A stretch of DNA of 31,059 nt from an uncultured Butyrivibrio sp. GTDB lineage: Bacteria; Bacillota; Clostridia; Lachnospirales; Lachnospiraceae. The position numbers were made by a program, and so were the translations under genes. Each line of letters begins with the position of its first letter. Within the stretch, counting starts at the first letter, position 1. The notes under the pieces were generated by a model. That model saw only the letters and a program-made list of their open reading frames with translations, ran no database searches and was not told the DNA's origin. Shown in pieces: positions 8,799 to 18,153 of this stretch. Location of the stretch: assembly GCA_910577605.1 (NCBI GenBank), contig CAJTON010000002.1, positions 36,619 to 67,677 on the forward strand, read 5' to 3'.

Positions 8799-9665
8799 TT
8801 ATTCAATATAATCTCTCATATAAGCGGCGATAGCGTCTTTCCAATCGGCAAAACGATAACCACCAGTGAGACGCAGCATATAATTGTCAAGCACCGAATA
8901 AGCCGGTCTTTTGGCTGAAGCCGGATACATAGCGGCATACTGAGCGCTTGTAATATAATTGACCTTTGTATTCTTTCCGGCAAGCCGGAATATCTCAGAC
9001 GCGAAATCAGCCCACGAGCACACCCCTTCGCAGGTCCCATGGAAGGTTCCGTAATTATCCGTGGGCAAAAGACTTACAACGGCTTTGGCAAGCTCCGCGG
9101 CGCTAGTCGGCGAACCTATCTGGTCGCTTACAACGCTGACCTCGTCGTTTTTTTCCGAAAGCGCGAGCATCGTTCTCACGAAGTTCTTTCCTTCTCCGTA
9201 AAGCCACGCGGTCCTGACAATAAAATACTCCTTCGCAAATTCCCTCACGAAATTCTCTCCGGCAAGCTTTGTCGCTCCGTACATACTTCTGGGAGCGGGA
9301 GTATCGAACTCCGTATACGGTCTTTCACCGTCGCCCGAAAAAACATAATCCGTCGATATATGCATGAGTCTCGCTCCGTATCTCGCAGACGCGACGGCAA
9401 GATTGCGCGGTCCTATAGCGTTTATGCGGTAAGCGTTGTCCGAGTCGGTCTCGCATTTGTCCACATTGGTATGAGCGGCGCAGTTGATTATCGCGTACGG
9501 TCTTACCTCGTCAACAAGCTTAAGCACAGCCTCCTCCGAAACAATGTCAAGCTCCCCGACATCCGTATTTATAAGCTCATATCCGTCGTTTCCCTCATAT
9601 TCCCTGTTTATCGCCCTGCCAAGCTGTCCGTTGCAGCCCGTTATAATTATTTTTCTTCGGTTCAT
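8799..9665 (-). CDS. rmlD: dTDP-4-dehydrorhamnose reductase
   Basis: Last step of dTDP-L-rhamnose synthesis: NAD(P)H-dependent reduction of dTDP-4-keto-rhamnose. The 288-residue product has the Rossmann motif GCNGQLGR at about 9-16, NCAAHTNVDKCE, the active-site element STDYVFSGD, and YGATKLAGE (YxxxK). The ATG at 9663-9665 has GGAGG directly upstream. It follows the LCP gene by 23 bases and is the last gene before a terminator. The other three rml genes lie beyond that terminator, so the pathway is split over two transcription units. Confidence 0.97.
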   Translation of the reverse strand: MNRRKIIITGCNGQLGRAINREYEGNDGYELINTDVGELDIVSEEAVLKLVDEVRPYAIINCAAHTNVDKCETDSDNAYRINAIGPRNLAVASARYGARLMHISTDYVFSGDGERPYTEFDTPAPRSMYGATKLAGENFVREFAKEYFIVRTAWLYGEGKNFVRTMLALSEKNDEVSVVSDQIGSPTSAAELAKAVVSLLPTDNYGTFHGTCEGVCSWADFASEIFRLAGKNTKVNYITSAQYAAMYPASAKRPAYSVLDNYMLRLTGGYRFADWKDAIAAYMRDYIE

Positions 9666-9688
9666 ATAATCCTCCGGTCAGTTTCAGA

Positions 9689-10948
9689 TTAAAAATCGTT
9701 TTCCTTGCGTTTTCCCGCGGCAACAATAGCGGCGATCTCGTCGCTTATACTCTTAACGGTATCGGACACTGAATAATTTTCCGTGCCGAACAGGAATTTA
9801 TGCAGCTCCACAACGCTGTCCTCAAGCGTCGTGGGAAATACCGGATCGGTTATATTCGGAAGACCCGCGGGATACTGTATCTGATCCGTGAGCGAGAAAG
9901 GAAGTCCCGCCGTATCCGTGAGCGAATAGCTTGTGACGGATTTCGCCAGATCAAATATCTCGCTCAGTTCAAGGCTAGTCGCCACATTTCCAAAAATACT
10001 GTTGATCGCGGAATTTATCTGCGTTATGTCGATGCTTTTTGCCTTTTCAAGCACTAATCCGATTACGGTCCTCTGCCTTTCTGTCCTTCTGTAATCGCTG
10101 CCCCCGCCGTATCTTATACGGCAGTACGAAGTGGCCTGGATTCCGTCAAGATGCACGAAGCCTGAATGCTCGACATACTCAAAATCCCTTCCCGTATTCT
10201 CGCTGGTATCGTGAAGGTAGGCATTTATCCAGTAAAGCTCGGTATCGTTTATCTCAAGGTCTATCCCGCCGACGGCGTCGATTATCTGTATCAGCGCCTC
10301 CCAGTTTACCATAATGTAATCCTGTATATCGAGGTCCAGATTGACGTTTATCATGCTTATCGCGGACTCGATCCCGTACCAGAAAATAGCCTCGGTCGCC
10401 TTGTCGAATTTAGGTTCCCCGGCATTGTTTACGTCCGACATCTGTAAAATCGTATCCCTGTACACAGACACGAGACGTACTTCTTTGGTCTTATTATTGA
10501 TGCTCGCAACGATTATCGAATCGGTATGGTTCTCACCGACCTTAAAAAGCACATCCTTCGACGCATTGTCTCTTATGTCGGTTCCGAGAAGAAGGATATT
10601 GGTATAGCCGTCAAGGACCTCCTCCGTATAATCCTTATCTATATCAGGATTGATAACGATCGCGTCCTTATTGATGGGGGTATACTCTATCATATTTATC
10701 TTGCCTATAATATAGTACACAAGAAGCAGCACAAGAAGCAGTATGATCTCAACCACAAAAATAAGCGCAAGCACCCATCTTTTGATTCCCTTACGTTTCT
10801 TAGGCGCTTTCTGTCTTCTCCCGTATTCGACTTCGTCCGTATACGCCTCTTCCCTCAGGTGTTTTTTCTTGTCCCTATAAGTTTCCTCATATATTTCCTC
10901 TTCATCGTCATAATCGTAATCGTCGTCAAAATCTTTATACTTAGCCAT
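9689..10948 (-). CDS. LytR-CpsA-Psr (LCP) family glycopolymer ligase
   Basis: LCP enzymes transfer undecaprenyl-linked wall polymers onto peptidoglycan outside the membrane. The 419-residue protein has a strongly acidic, then basic cytoplasmic N-terminus (about 1-56), one membrane helix at about 58-82, and an LCP domain from about 113 to 300. Visible landmarks are ILLLGTDIRDN, DSIIVASIN, RLVSVYRDT (the Arg that binds the pyrophosphate), GGIDLEIND, and the closing RIRYGGG with YRRTERQR. It is encoded 26 bases after the initiating sugar transferase and 23 bases before rmlD, so its substrate is probably the rhamnose glycan of this locus. A regulatory role, suggested by the old LytR name, is not supported by any DNA-binding motif. 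Confidence 0.95.
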   Translation of the reverse strand: MAKYKDFDDDYDYDDEEEIYEETYRDKKKHLREEAYTDEVEYGRRQKAPKKRKGIKRWVLALIFVVEIILLLVLLLVYYIIGKINMIEYTPINKDAIVINPDIDKDYTEEVLDGYTNILLLGTDIRDNASKDVLFKVGENHTDSIIVASINNKTKEVRLVSVYRDTILQMSDVNNAGEPKFDKATEAIFWYGIESAISMINVNLDLDIQDYIMVNWEALIQIIDAVGGIDLEINDTELYWINAYLHDTSENTGRDFEYVEHSGFVHLDGIQATSYCRIRYGGGSDYRRTERQRTVIGLVLEKAKSIDITQINSAINSIFGNVATSLELSEIFDLAKSVTSYSLTDTAGLPFSLTDQIQYPAGLPNITDPVFPTTLEDSVVELHKFLFGTENYSVSDTVKSISDEIAAIVAAGKRKENDF

Positions 10949-10974
10949 TTATACAATCCCTTTCAGCACCGATT

Positions 10975-12378
10975 CTAATAAGCGTTCTTATTCACAAACC
11001 CCTTAAACACAGTCCGCACAAGTATTTTGAAGTCAAAAAGAAGACTCCAGTTTTCAATGTAATACAAATCGCATTCTATCCGCTTTTCTATGGATGTGTC
11101 CCCGCGCAGACCGTTTACCTGCGCCCATCCTGTCATTCCGGGGCGGACCTGATGCTTTATCATATACCGCGGTATCTCTTCCTTGAACTGCTCAACATAA
11201 AATATCCTTTCGGGGCGCGGCCCGACAAGGCTCATATCGCCCTTTATCACGTTAAAAAGCTGCGGAAGCTCGTCAAGGCTTGTCTTACGAATAAACTTGC
11301 CGAAGCCCGTGACTCTGGGATCGTTCGGAGTAGTCCACTTGCTTTTGTCGCTTCCGTCATTCTCCACTCTCATGGAACGGAACTTGTACATCTTGAATTC
11401 CTTGTTATGCCTCCCCACGCGCTCCTGCTTATATATTACAGGTCCCCGCGACGAGCATCTTACGATCAGGGCCACGATAAGCATTACCGGAGAAAACAAA
11501 ACGATAGCGATACTCCCGATAACGATATCGGACAACCTCTTGACCGCCCTGTTGAACATTCCGTTTAACGGAACGCGCCTTATATTGATGACAGGAAGTC
11601 CCTGTACGTCCTCTATATACGGTCTTGTGGGGATGATATTGTTATAATCCGGTATGAACTTCGTGTGCACTCCCGACTTCTCGCATACGGCGACCACCTT
11701 CTCAAGCTTGGCGTACTCAGCAAGTCCGAGAGTTATGGCTATCTCGTCGATATCGTTGGCGTTAAGCACCGATTCTATATCCTCCACTCTGCCGATAACT
11801 TTTTCGCCTCTGTAGGTCTTTCCTATTTCAACATTATCGTCAAGAATACCGACAACTCCGTATCCCCATTGAGGGAACATCTTTACTCTGTCTATATAGC
11901 CCTCGGCGGCGCGGCTGTATCCCACAAGCACTATATGCTTCTGATTAAAGCCCCTTCTTCTGATGCTGCGAAGAAGCATTCTGAGAAAGACTCTCGCAAT
12001 TATCTCATAGAGGATATTCAGCACGCAGAAAAGAAACATCATCACGCGCGAAAAATCTATAAGCTTTATAAGGTAAAGCACAAAAATAATTATCAGAAGT
12101 CCGAAAGCGTTGGCCCTGATAATATTGAAGATCTCGTACCGCTGTCCGTGCATCCGCTTGGGAGTATAAAGACTGCTCAGAGCATACAGGATAAGGTATC
12201 CCGGTACAATCATCGCAAGCGCATAAAGATAATATTTTATATCCAGACGTCCTATATCTTCTTTAAAGATGATAGTCTCAAATTTAATCGCCCACGCCGA
12301 AATGTACGCGGCTATTATTATGATCGCGTCCATCAAAACGTGAAGCTTGTTCAAATATTTTTGATTTCTTCTTATCAA
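10975..12378 (-). CDS. Undecaprenyl-phosphate sugar phosphotransferase (WbaP/CpsE type)
   Basis: This enzyme starts glycan assembly by transferring a sugar-1-phosphate from a nucleotide sugar to undecaprenyl phosphate. The 467-residue protein has four N-terminal membrane helices (about 15-130), a Rossmann-like central region (HIVLVGYSRAAEGY, about 145-260), one further helix, and the C-terminal catalytic domain from about 283 (KRLSDIVIG, QERVGR, KFRSM, SLDELPQ, SLVGPRPE, VRPGMTGWAQVNG). The start is a TTG (12376-12378) with GGGG 5 bases upstream; an internal Met at residue 16 is less likely because family members share the MIRRNQKYLN-like beginning. A promoter lies just upstream. Which sugar is transferred (glucose or galactose in known homologues) cannot be told. 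Confidence 0.96.
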   Translation of the reverse strand: MIRRNQKYLNKLHVLMDAIIIIAAYISAWAIKFETIIFKEDIGRLDIKYYLYALAMIVPGYLILYALSSLYTPKRMHGQRYEIFNIIRANAFGLLIIIFVLYLIKLIDFSRVMMFLFCVLNILYEIIARVFLRMLLRSIRRRGFNQKHIVLVGYSRAAEGYIDRVKMFPQWGYGVVGILDDNVEIGKTYRGEKVIGRVEDIESVLNANDIDEIAITLGLAEYAKLEKVVAVCEKSGVHTKFIPDYNNIIPTRPYIEDVQGLPVINIRRVPLNGMFNRAVKRLSDIVIGSIAIVLFSPVMLIVALIVRCSSRGPVIYKQERVGRHNKEFKMYKFRSMRVENDGSDKSKWTTPNDPRVTGFGKFIRKTSLDELPQLFNVIKGDMSLVGPRPERIFYVEQFKEEIPRYMIKHQVRPGMTGWAQVNGLRGDTSIEKRIECDLYYIENWSLLFDFKILVRTVFKGFVNKNAY

Positions 12379-12408
12379 AATATCCCCACTTCCCCATCTG
12401 ATAGCTCA

Positions 12409-12437
12409 ATAATACATCAAGCCAAAATAAAGGGCAA
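12409..12437 (-). promoter_or_regulatory. Sigma-70/SigA-type promoter before the sugar transferase gene
   Basis: On the minus strand, TTGCCC (12432-12437) and TATTAT (12409-12414) are separated by 17 bases, with TG directly before the -10 box. It lies in the 92-base gap between the GT2 gene and the sugar transferase gene, and would give a leader of about 25 bases. It would drive the sugar transferase, LCP and rmlD genes. Confidence 0.55.
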
Positions 12438-12470
12438 CAATTTTTCTGTTACTTTTGTGTTAAGTTTTTA

Positions 12471-13406
12471 TTACATTTTCCAGTAATACCTGTTATTGGT
12501 ATACCTGAGTATTCTGCGGCGCGAAAGCTTTTCATATCTCCTGCCCATACGGTAACCGAGATATTTGGACGCGCTGACAAGAGCGAGATACGGCAGCTCA
12601 TACCAATGTCCTTTACGGCAAAGGTAGGCGGCTGTTTTCCTCACAAGCCTTATGCCCTCGGATTCCGAGCTTACGCGTCCGAAAACCTCAGGATGCTCCG
12701 TCTGCGACACGCCCAGATCGAAATTCCGCCTGAACTGCTCAATACAGCCGTAATTATGCGAATGACGGACCATCGCGCGGGCGCAGTACATTATGCCGTA
12801 GCCGGCGTCAACGGCTTTGGCGGCATACACCATATCCTCATTGAATATCGCCCTCTCCGTAAAGCCTCCCAGTTTCTGAAAAACCTCCCTGTCATACATC
12901 GCGCACACGTCGGAGCAGAAAAATGTTTTTATGCCGAGCCTGTTTATATCCTCCGCCGTTTTGTACATATCATCGGCGGGATAATTATATTCTCTTGAAA
13001 ACCTCTCTATTAGACGGCAGCCTTTTTTAGGCAGCTGTCTGGCGTAGGCTACGGCGGTGTTTCTGCCTTTAAATCCCTCCGCGAGCCTTTCAACAAGGTA
13101 TTTGTCCTTCGGCACTGCGTCCATTGTCATAAACAGCACATATTTCGCCGAAGATTTATCCATACCCATACGCCTTGTCGCCGCGTGGTCAAACTCCTCC
13201 CGGCTGATATGATACACCTCTATGCCCGGAGATATCATATATTTATTCTCATCAAAAAAGACCTTTTCCGTATTAATTATAATGATCCTATTAACCGGAT
13301 TGGTCTGTTTCTGAAGTTTTTGCAGAAGGCCGAGCAATTCTTTGCCCGGCTTATATACCGGAATGACCACATCGACCTCCGGATATTTTTCGGTAACGCC
13401 GTTCAT
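12471..13406 (-). CDS. GT2 glycosyltransferase, probable rhamnosyltransferase
   Basis: A cytoplasmic GT-A fold enzyme of 311 residues. It begins with VDVVIPVYKPG, has MTMDAVPKD in the place of the metal-binding DxD, CSDVCAMYDREVF, and the acidic general-base motif FNEDM, followed by RHSHNYG. This motif set is common in family-2 enzymes annotated as rhamnosyltransferases, and dTDP-rhamnose is made by the same locus, so rhamnose is the likely donor (inference). The C-terminal 40 residues are very basic (RYEKLSRRR), which would suit peripheral membrane binding. The start ATG has AAGGAAAA upstream. It follows glmM by 32 bases and no terminator separates them, so it may be expressed from the cdaA-glmM transcript. 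Confidence 0.93.
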   Translation of the reverse strand: MNGVTEKYPEVDVVIPVYKPGKELLGLLQKLQKQTNPVNRIIIINTEKVFFDENKYMISPGIEVYHISREEFDHAATRRMGMDKSSAKYVLFMTMDAVPKDKYLVERLAEGFKGRNTAVAYARQLPKKGCRLIERFSREYNYPADDMYKTAEDINRLGIKTFFCSDVCAMYDREVFQKLGGFTERAIFNEDMVYAAKAVDAGYGIMYCARAMVRHSHNYGCIEQFRRNFDLGVSQTEHPEVFGRVSSESEGIRLVRKTAAYLCRKGHWYELPYLALVSASKYLGYRMGRRYEKLSRRRILRYTNNRYYWKM

Positions 13407-13438
13407 CTGTTTTCCTTAACCTTCCCGCGAAGCAGTCC

Positions 13439-14800
13439 CTATAACGAGGATTCTCCGATATTCTGCTCTATAAGGAGAGCCAGAGCCTTCGCCTCTTTCC
13501 CGATAAATTCCCTGTCGCTTCCTTCAATCATAACCCGGACAAGCGGCTCGGTTCCCGAAGGTCTGATAAGCACTCTTCCGGCTCCGTCAAACCGCGCCTC
13601 AAGATCGGCTATCGCATCCGCGATCGCCTTATTTTCCATGTAATATTCTTTTTTGATATTGGACACCGAAGCATTGACAAGCACCTGAGGGAGCACCGTC
13701 ATGACCCCTGCAAGCTCTGACAGTCTGCTGCCCGTCGCGGTCATAACTTCAAGCAGGTGAAGCGCGCTCAAAAGACCGTCGCCCGTCGTATTTTCATCAA
13801 GGAAAATAATATGTCCCGACTGCTCGCCTCCAAGATTGCAGTCATTGGCAAGCATATACTCAAGAACGTATCTGTCCCCTACCTTTGTCTGCACGATATC
13901 CACGCCCTCGCGCTTTCCCATCTGGAAAAAGCCAAGATTGCTCATAACGGTGGCAACAATAGTGTCCTTTTTAAGTCTGCCCTGTTTTTTCATATATAAA
14001 CCGCATATTGCCATTATCTGGTCGCCGTCGACAAGGCGTCCTTTCTCGTCCACCGCGAGCATTCTGTCCGCGTCGCCGTCAAAAGCGATACCGATGTCGG
14101 CATTTTCCGCAACAACGCGTTCCATAAGCTCCTCAAGATGCGTTGAGCCGCAGCCTCTGTTGATATTTACCCCGTCCGGCTTATTATGTATCATAACCGG
14201 ATCCGCGCCTAACGCCCTTAAAGTCGCTTCAGCGGTATAAAACGCCGCGCCGTCCGCGGTATCGACTACTATCTTAAGTCCCGAAAGATCTATATCCAGA
14301 AGGGAGCCGGCAAAATCAACATAGTCGTCTTTCGCACTGTAATTATATGTAACGCTTCCGACTTCGCCGCCTATCGGCATCGGAAGCTCCGCCGAGTTCA
14401 TCCTCATAACTTCTTCGATCTCATCCTCAAGCAGGTCGGGAAGCTTATATCCTGTCTTGCTGAAAAACTTGATGCCGTTATACTCCGCCGGATTATGCGA
14501 AGCGGATATAACGACCCCCGCGTCGTATCCGTAATGTCTGGTAAGATAAGCGACGGCGGGCGTCGGAATAACTCCCGCGTAGACCGCGTCCGCTCCCACC
14601 GAACATATCCCCGCCATCAGCGCGTTTGCAAGCATCTCCCCTGATACTCTTGTGTCGCAGCCTACAAGTATTGTCGGCTTATGCGCGTTTTCTTTCGTAA
14701 GTACATAAGCCCCCGCTTTTCCGAGATTCATCGCAAGCTCAACCGTAAGCTCCTTGTTGGCAATTCCCCTTACTCCGTCAGTTCCGAATATTCTCGCCAT
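13439..14800 (-). CDS. glmM: Phosphoglucosamine mutase
   Basis: Converts glucosamine-6-phosphate to glucosamine-1-phosphate for UDP-GlcNAc, hence peptidoglycan and wall glycan synthesis. All alpha-D-phosphohexomutase landmarks are present: the start MARIFGTDGVRG, the phosphoserine loop ISASHNP (Ser101), the Mg site FDGDADR, the sugar-binding GEQSGH, and the phosphate-binding RPSGTEP. I use the ATG at 14798-14800 with GGAG 6 bases upstream (453 residues); an in-frame TTG 12 bases earlier would place the start before that ribosome binding site. It is the third gene of cdaA-cdaR-glmM, a linkage conserved in Firmicutes, where CdaR and GlmM are known to modulate the cyclase. Confidence 0.97.
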   Translation of the reverse strand: MARIFGTDGVRGIANKELTVELAMNLGKAGAYVLTKENAHKPTILVGCDTRVSGEMLANALMAGICSVGADAVYAGVIPTPAVAYLTRHYGYDAGVVISASHNPAEYNGIKFFSKTGYKLPDLLEDEIEEVMRMNSAELPMPIGGEVGSVTYNYSAKDDYVDFAGSLLDIDLSGLKIVVDTADGAAFYTAEATLRALGADPVMIHNKPDGVNINRGCGSTHLEELMERVVAENADIGIAFDGDADRMLAVDEKGRLVDGDQIMAICGLYMKKQGRLKKDTIVATVMSNLGFFQMGKREGVDIVQTKVGDRYVLEYMLANDCNLGGEQSGHIIFLDENTTGDGLLSALHLLEVMTATGSRLSELAGVMTVLPQVLVNASVSNIKKEYYMENKAIADAIADLEARFDGAGRVLIRPSGTEPLVRVMIEGSDREFIGKEAKALALLIEQNIGESSL

Positions 14801-14848
14801 TTTATTCTCCAATCCTGCAAAAAATATAATCTGTCTTTTATATAAAAA

Positions 14849-16219
14849 TCACTCCGCAGATTCCGGCTCAGGCAAGGTAGCCTGAGGCTGCGCGTCCACC
14901 GGCAGCGTTTCCTCCGTCGCCTCCGTGGTCTCTTCCGGCGTTGTCTCCTCGGGTATCCTGATTATCAGCACGTCAAGATAATTGTCGGACACGACTGTAA
15001 ATCTGTCGTCTTCCTCAATTGCAACCGGTATTTTAAAGCGTCCTTCGCCCCTGCCCGACACGTCGGCGGAAAGGACCAAGTCTCCCGCGTTTATCTGATT
15101 TATCACACTCTCGCGTCCGGAGATCTCAACGGTCAGGGTATTGCCTCCTCCCGCGGTTATCTCATATTCGTAATCATTGTTGATACCTGATATTTTTATG
15201 TCATTGACAGGAATACCTATCTCCGCCGTCACGACCTTCTCGAATTTAACCGCCACCTCAAGCTTATTCTGCGAAGAAACGATCGTGCATCCGTTAGGCA
15301 GATATGTCAAAAGCTCGGCGGATAAAGTCGTATCCTGATTCAGCCCCGTTATATCTATCGCTCCCGACGGTACGTCTATTGCCGAGATGGAAGCCAGCTG
15401 CTCTCTTGAAGCGGCTATTTTCACCGATTCAAGATTCGGCTCATAGCCTGTCATCTCGTATCCCTCCTCCGGCTCTCCCGAAACAGAGAAATTAACGGGA
15501 ACCCATTTGGTAGGGAATATATCGATCTTGAGCCTTATCGTCTTTCTGCTCACGCTCAGTTTATCCGTATTTACCTCGTTGCCCTTGGCATCCAGAAATA
15601 CAGGAACCACCGCGTCGTCTATATTGTCGGTCATACCGTCCACATTATAGCGAAGAACCGCCGTTTCAATACGGCTTACTATTGATTCCGCTCCCGTAAC
15701 CTTGATAGTCGTAGGCGAAATCGAATGTCCTCCCACGATATAATCCTCGGCGGGATTCCCGGAAATATCCACAGTCAGTTCAAAATCACGGTCAACCTTA
15801 TTGTCTATCGAAAGCTGAACATACTCGGTCCTCAGGCTTATAATGTCCACCTGATTCTCTATATCCTCCTTATTGCATGACACATGTATCGGAACCTTGT
15901 CGGAATCAGCCGCGCGCTCGCTAAGATCGGCGTACGCGGTAAAATCCGACGCTTTAAGCTCCTCCACAATAGTCTGAGGCGCTTTTACGACTATTGAAAT
16001 GACCGAACCGGAATTAACCTGATATATATAATCCATGTCCGTCAATACATCCCCGTTCAGAAGGTTTACCGTAATGCCCGAGATAGTCTTGCGCTGCGAA
16101 GGATTATCGACATTGACAATGACTATCCACAATACGGCGGCAAGTATGACCGCGAGTATTTTGAGCGCGAAATTCTTGAAAATAAGATCCTTGATCTTGA
16201 TGTCCTTAAAAAATTTCAT
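14849..16219 (-). CDS. cdaR: CdaA regulatory protein with YbbR repeats
   Basis: The 456-residue product has a short cytoplasmic N-terminus, one membrane helix at about 18-38 (FALKILAVILAAVLWIVIV), then about four YbbR-type beta repeats outside the membrane (residues about 50-415), and an acidic, Thr/Glu/Pro-rich tail (EETTEATEE region). YbbR/CdaR proteins bind the membrane diadenylate cyclase CdaA and alter its activity. It starts immediately after cdaA, whose stop is at 16221, so translation is closely coupled. The low-complexity tail is longer than the folded domain requires and may reach into the wall. Do not confuse it with the unrelated sugar-diacid regulator also called CdaR. Confidence 0.94.
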   Translation of the reverse strand: MKFFKDIKIKDLIFKNFALKILAVILAAVLWIVIVNVDNPSQRKTISGITVNLLNGDVLTDMDYIYQVNSGSVISIVVKAPQTIVEELKASDFTAYADLSERAADSDKVPIHVSCNKEDIENQVDIISLRTEYVQLSIDNKVDRDFELTVDISGNPAEDYIVGGHSISPTTIKVTGAESIVSRIETAVLRYNVDGMTDNIDDAVVPVFLDAKGNEVNTDKLSVSRKTIRLKIDIFPTKWVPVNFSVSGEPEEGYEMTGYEPNLESVKIAASREQLASISAIDVPSGAIDITGLNQDTTLSAELLTYLPNGCTIVSSQNKLEVAVKFEKVVTAEIGIPVNDIKISGINNDYEYEITAGGGNTLTVEISGRESVINQINAGDLVLSADVSGRGEGRFKIPVAIEEDDRFTVVSDNYLDVLIIRIPEETTPEETTEATEETLPVDAQPQATLPEPESAE

Positions 16220-16220
16220 A

Positions 16221-17096
16221 TCACTTGCCCCCCTTCTTCCAGAGTTTATAACGCTGGACGTCTATCGTTTTTTTCTGAAGAAAAGTGAGCTTGCTCTTTA
16301 AATAATCGGCGTTAACATCCCTAAAAAGCTCTCCGGCAATAGCAATCGACACCTTTCCGGTCTCCTCCGATACGATTATCGTAAGCGTGTCTGTCACTTC
16401 AGAGATTCCGAGAGCCGCCCTGTGCCTTGTGCCAAGCTCCTTGCTTATACGCATATTATCCGACAGGGGAAGATAGCAGGTTGCCGCCGTAACCCTGTCT
16501 CCGCGTATGATGACCGCCCCGTCATGCAGCGGAGTATTATGCTCGAATATATTTATCAAAAGCTGACTTGTCACTATCGCGTCTATCGGTATTCCGGTTT
16601 TTTCATATTCGGTAAGCAAAATCTCCTGCTCGATAACCATGAGAGCGCCGGTCTTTGTTTTGCCAAGCTCAAAGCTCGCCTTCACCAGCTCTTCGACCGT
16701 CTTATCCGTACAGCGCTCGCCCCTGTCTTTTTTGTCGTTAAAAGGCAGAAGCCGTGAAAACAGCTTGCGCTGTCCGAGCTGTTCAAGAACTTTTCTGAGT
16801 TCGGGCTGAAAAATAACGACGAGCGCGATGATCGCTATGTTGATTATTTTGCCGCCTATCCAGAGTATAGTGGTAAAATTAAAAAGATAAGCAAGTATCC
16901 AGAATATAAGAAGTACGATTATTCCTTTGAGAAGCGCGAACGCCCTCGTGGTCTTTACCCACGCTATGATCTCATAAATAAGGACAGCAAGAATGATGAT
17001 CTCAAAAATATTTGAGACAAGCCATGATTTCGGTATGTAGAAATTTGACAGGTATTCTTCAAAAAAACTGACTATCGACTGCATATTCAACACCAT
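16221..17096 (-). CDS. cdaA: Membrane diadenylate cyclase
   Basis: Makes cyclic di-AMP from two ATP, a signal that controls potassium and osmolyte uptake and wall homeostasis in Firmicutes. Three membrane helices occupy about 28-96, followed by a DAC domain. The two catalytic signatures are intact: DGA at 192-194 (LHDGAVIIRG) and RHR at 224-226 (GTRHRAALG). Length (291) is typical. Two in-frame ATG codons, at 17094-17096 and 17082-17084, are possible starts; neither has a strong Shine-Dalgarno sequence. It lies 55 bases after an unknown membrane protein, without a clear terminator between. Confidence 0.96.
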   Translation of the reverse strand: MVLNMQSIVSFFEEYLSNFYIPKSWLVSNIFEIIILAVLIYEIIAWVKTTRAFALLKGIIVLLIFWILAYLFNFTTILWIGGKIINIAIIALVVIFQPELRKVLEQLGQRKLFSRLLPFNDKKDRGERCTDKTVEELVKASFELGKTKTGALMVIEQEILLTEYEKTGIPIDAIVTSQLLINIFEHNTPLHDGAVIIRGDRVTAATCYLPLSDNMRISKELGTRHRAALGISEVTDTLTIIVSEETGKVSIAIAGELFRDVNADYLKSKLTFLQKKTIDVQRYKLWKKGGK

Positions 17097-17151
17097 TCTC
17101 TCATCTGGCCCGCCATAACTGTCAAGCCGTATTTAACCGCGCTGCCGACGG

Positions 17152-18153
17152 CTATATTTCTTCTTCGCTTTCTGCTTCGTTCTCGTCATCGTAGCTCTCG
17201 GTATGGACAAAGCCCTTATTTCTGCCCGCGTCGTTAATGCGCTTTACAGTCACGTCCCTTTTCGCGACTGAAGCCTTGGGGATCGCTTTGACATAATAGT
17301 AGTAATCGTCGTCCTCAAACTGCACAAACTCCGCCGCCGAGTAATCGACGGTAAATATAAAGAGATTCATCGCAAGCCCGACAAGTATCGCAAGCAGATG
17401 TCCTCCTAACATCATAAGGAAATTGTATTCCACCTCAAGCACAGAAAAAGCGATTATCTGAATGAGAGCGTCGGTAACGCAGCCCGCGATTATCGCGATT
17501 ATCCATGAATAATTGACAGAAAGCCTTTTTATCAGATATATCATCGTAATCACAACGGCAAAAGATACCGCGATAACAATAAGCTCCCTATTGGTAAGTA
17601 TATTATTAAAAATAAAAGTTATGTTCTGTAAAGCGTTGTCCGTGTCCATAGTAATTATCGCGTTCGCGTTTTTGGCGGCGAAATCAACCAGATAGTATAT
17701 GAATACCCCGCACACCGACGGCACTATTCCCGACATTCCCACCGTAAGCGCCGCTATCACCGGCACGATATACGGAACGCGCAGACAGAATAAAAGCGGC
17801 GTGAGTATCAGAAGAAATCCCGTTTTGGGCGTGAAGCGGAAGTAAAGAAGGTATACCACAAGTATCACAGCCGCTCCGATGACCGCCAGCTCAAGTGATA
17901 TCCCAAACAAGTGTATGATAATATATACCGTAGACACAACAACCGTTATATTCAACGGCACAAAAGCGCATATAAGAGCGATCGCCGCGCATATAAGCGG
18001 GCTTGAAATCATGCTTCCGTTGCCGATCACCCTGCCAACCACATATGTCGCAAGAAAGGCGAGCGCAAAGCGGAGTATATGCCTTATATAAACGCCGCCT
18101 TTAGCGTAAAAAGCTTTTAATTTATCCCGGAAGATAAGCAGTCCTGTAATCAT
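17152..18153 (-). CDS. Unknown polytopic membrane protein with acidic tail
   Basis: I do not recognise a family. The 333-residue product has about nine hydrophobic segments between residues 25 and 272, followed by a cytoplasmic tail of about 60 residues with an FEDDDYYYYVK stretch, a basic section, and an acidic end (DDENEAESEEEI). No ATPase, transporter or enzyme signature is visible. The ATG overlaps the stop of the preceding small membrane protein (ATGA at 18150-18153), so the two are translationally coupled and probably function together. It is directly upstream of cdaA. It may be an envelope or transport component; the sequence allows no more specific call. Confidence 0.85.
   Translation of the reverse strand: MITGLLIFRDKLKAFYAKGGVYIRHILRFALAFLATYVVGRVIGNGSMISSPLICAAIALICAFVPLNITVVVSTVYIIIHLFGISLELAVIGAAVILVVYLLYFRFTPKTGFLLILTPLLFCLRVPYIVPVIAALTVGMSGIVPSVCGVFIYYLVDFAAKNANAIITMDTDNALQNITFIFNNILTNRELIVIAVSFAVVITMIYLIKRLSVNYSWIIAIIAGCVTDALIQIIAFSVLEVEYNFLMMLGGHLLAILVGLAMNLFIFTVDYSAAEFVQFEDDDYYYYVKAIPKASVAKRDVTVKRINDAGRNKGFVHTESYDDENEAESEEEI

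Noticed and set aside
9039..9692. Long open frame on plus, opposite rmlD and the LCP gene end
   Set aside because: It is antisense to strongly conserved rmlD, its product is rich in Arg, Val and Tyr without any domain, and no ribosome binding site precedes it.
11665..12486. Open frame of about 270 codons on plus, opposite the sugar transferase gene
   Set aside because: Composition (His, Lys, Tyr, Ser runs) is what a reverse-strand shadow of a membrane protein gives; the minus-strand gene has complete family motifs.
17118..17123. TTGACA on minus just before cdaA
   Set aside because: There is no -10-like hexamer 16-18 bases downstream, and the sequence there is G-rich.
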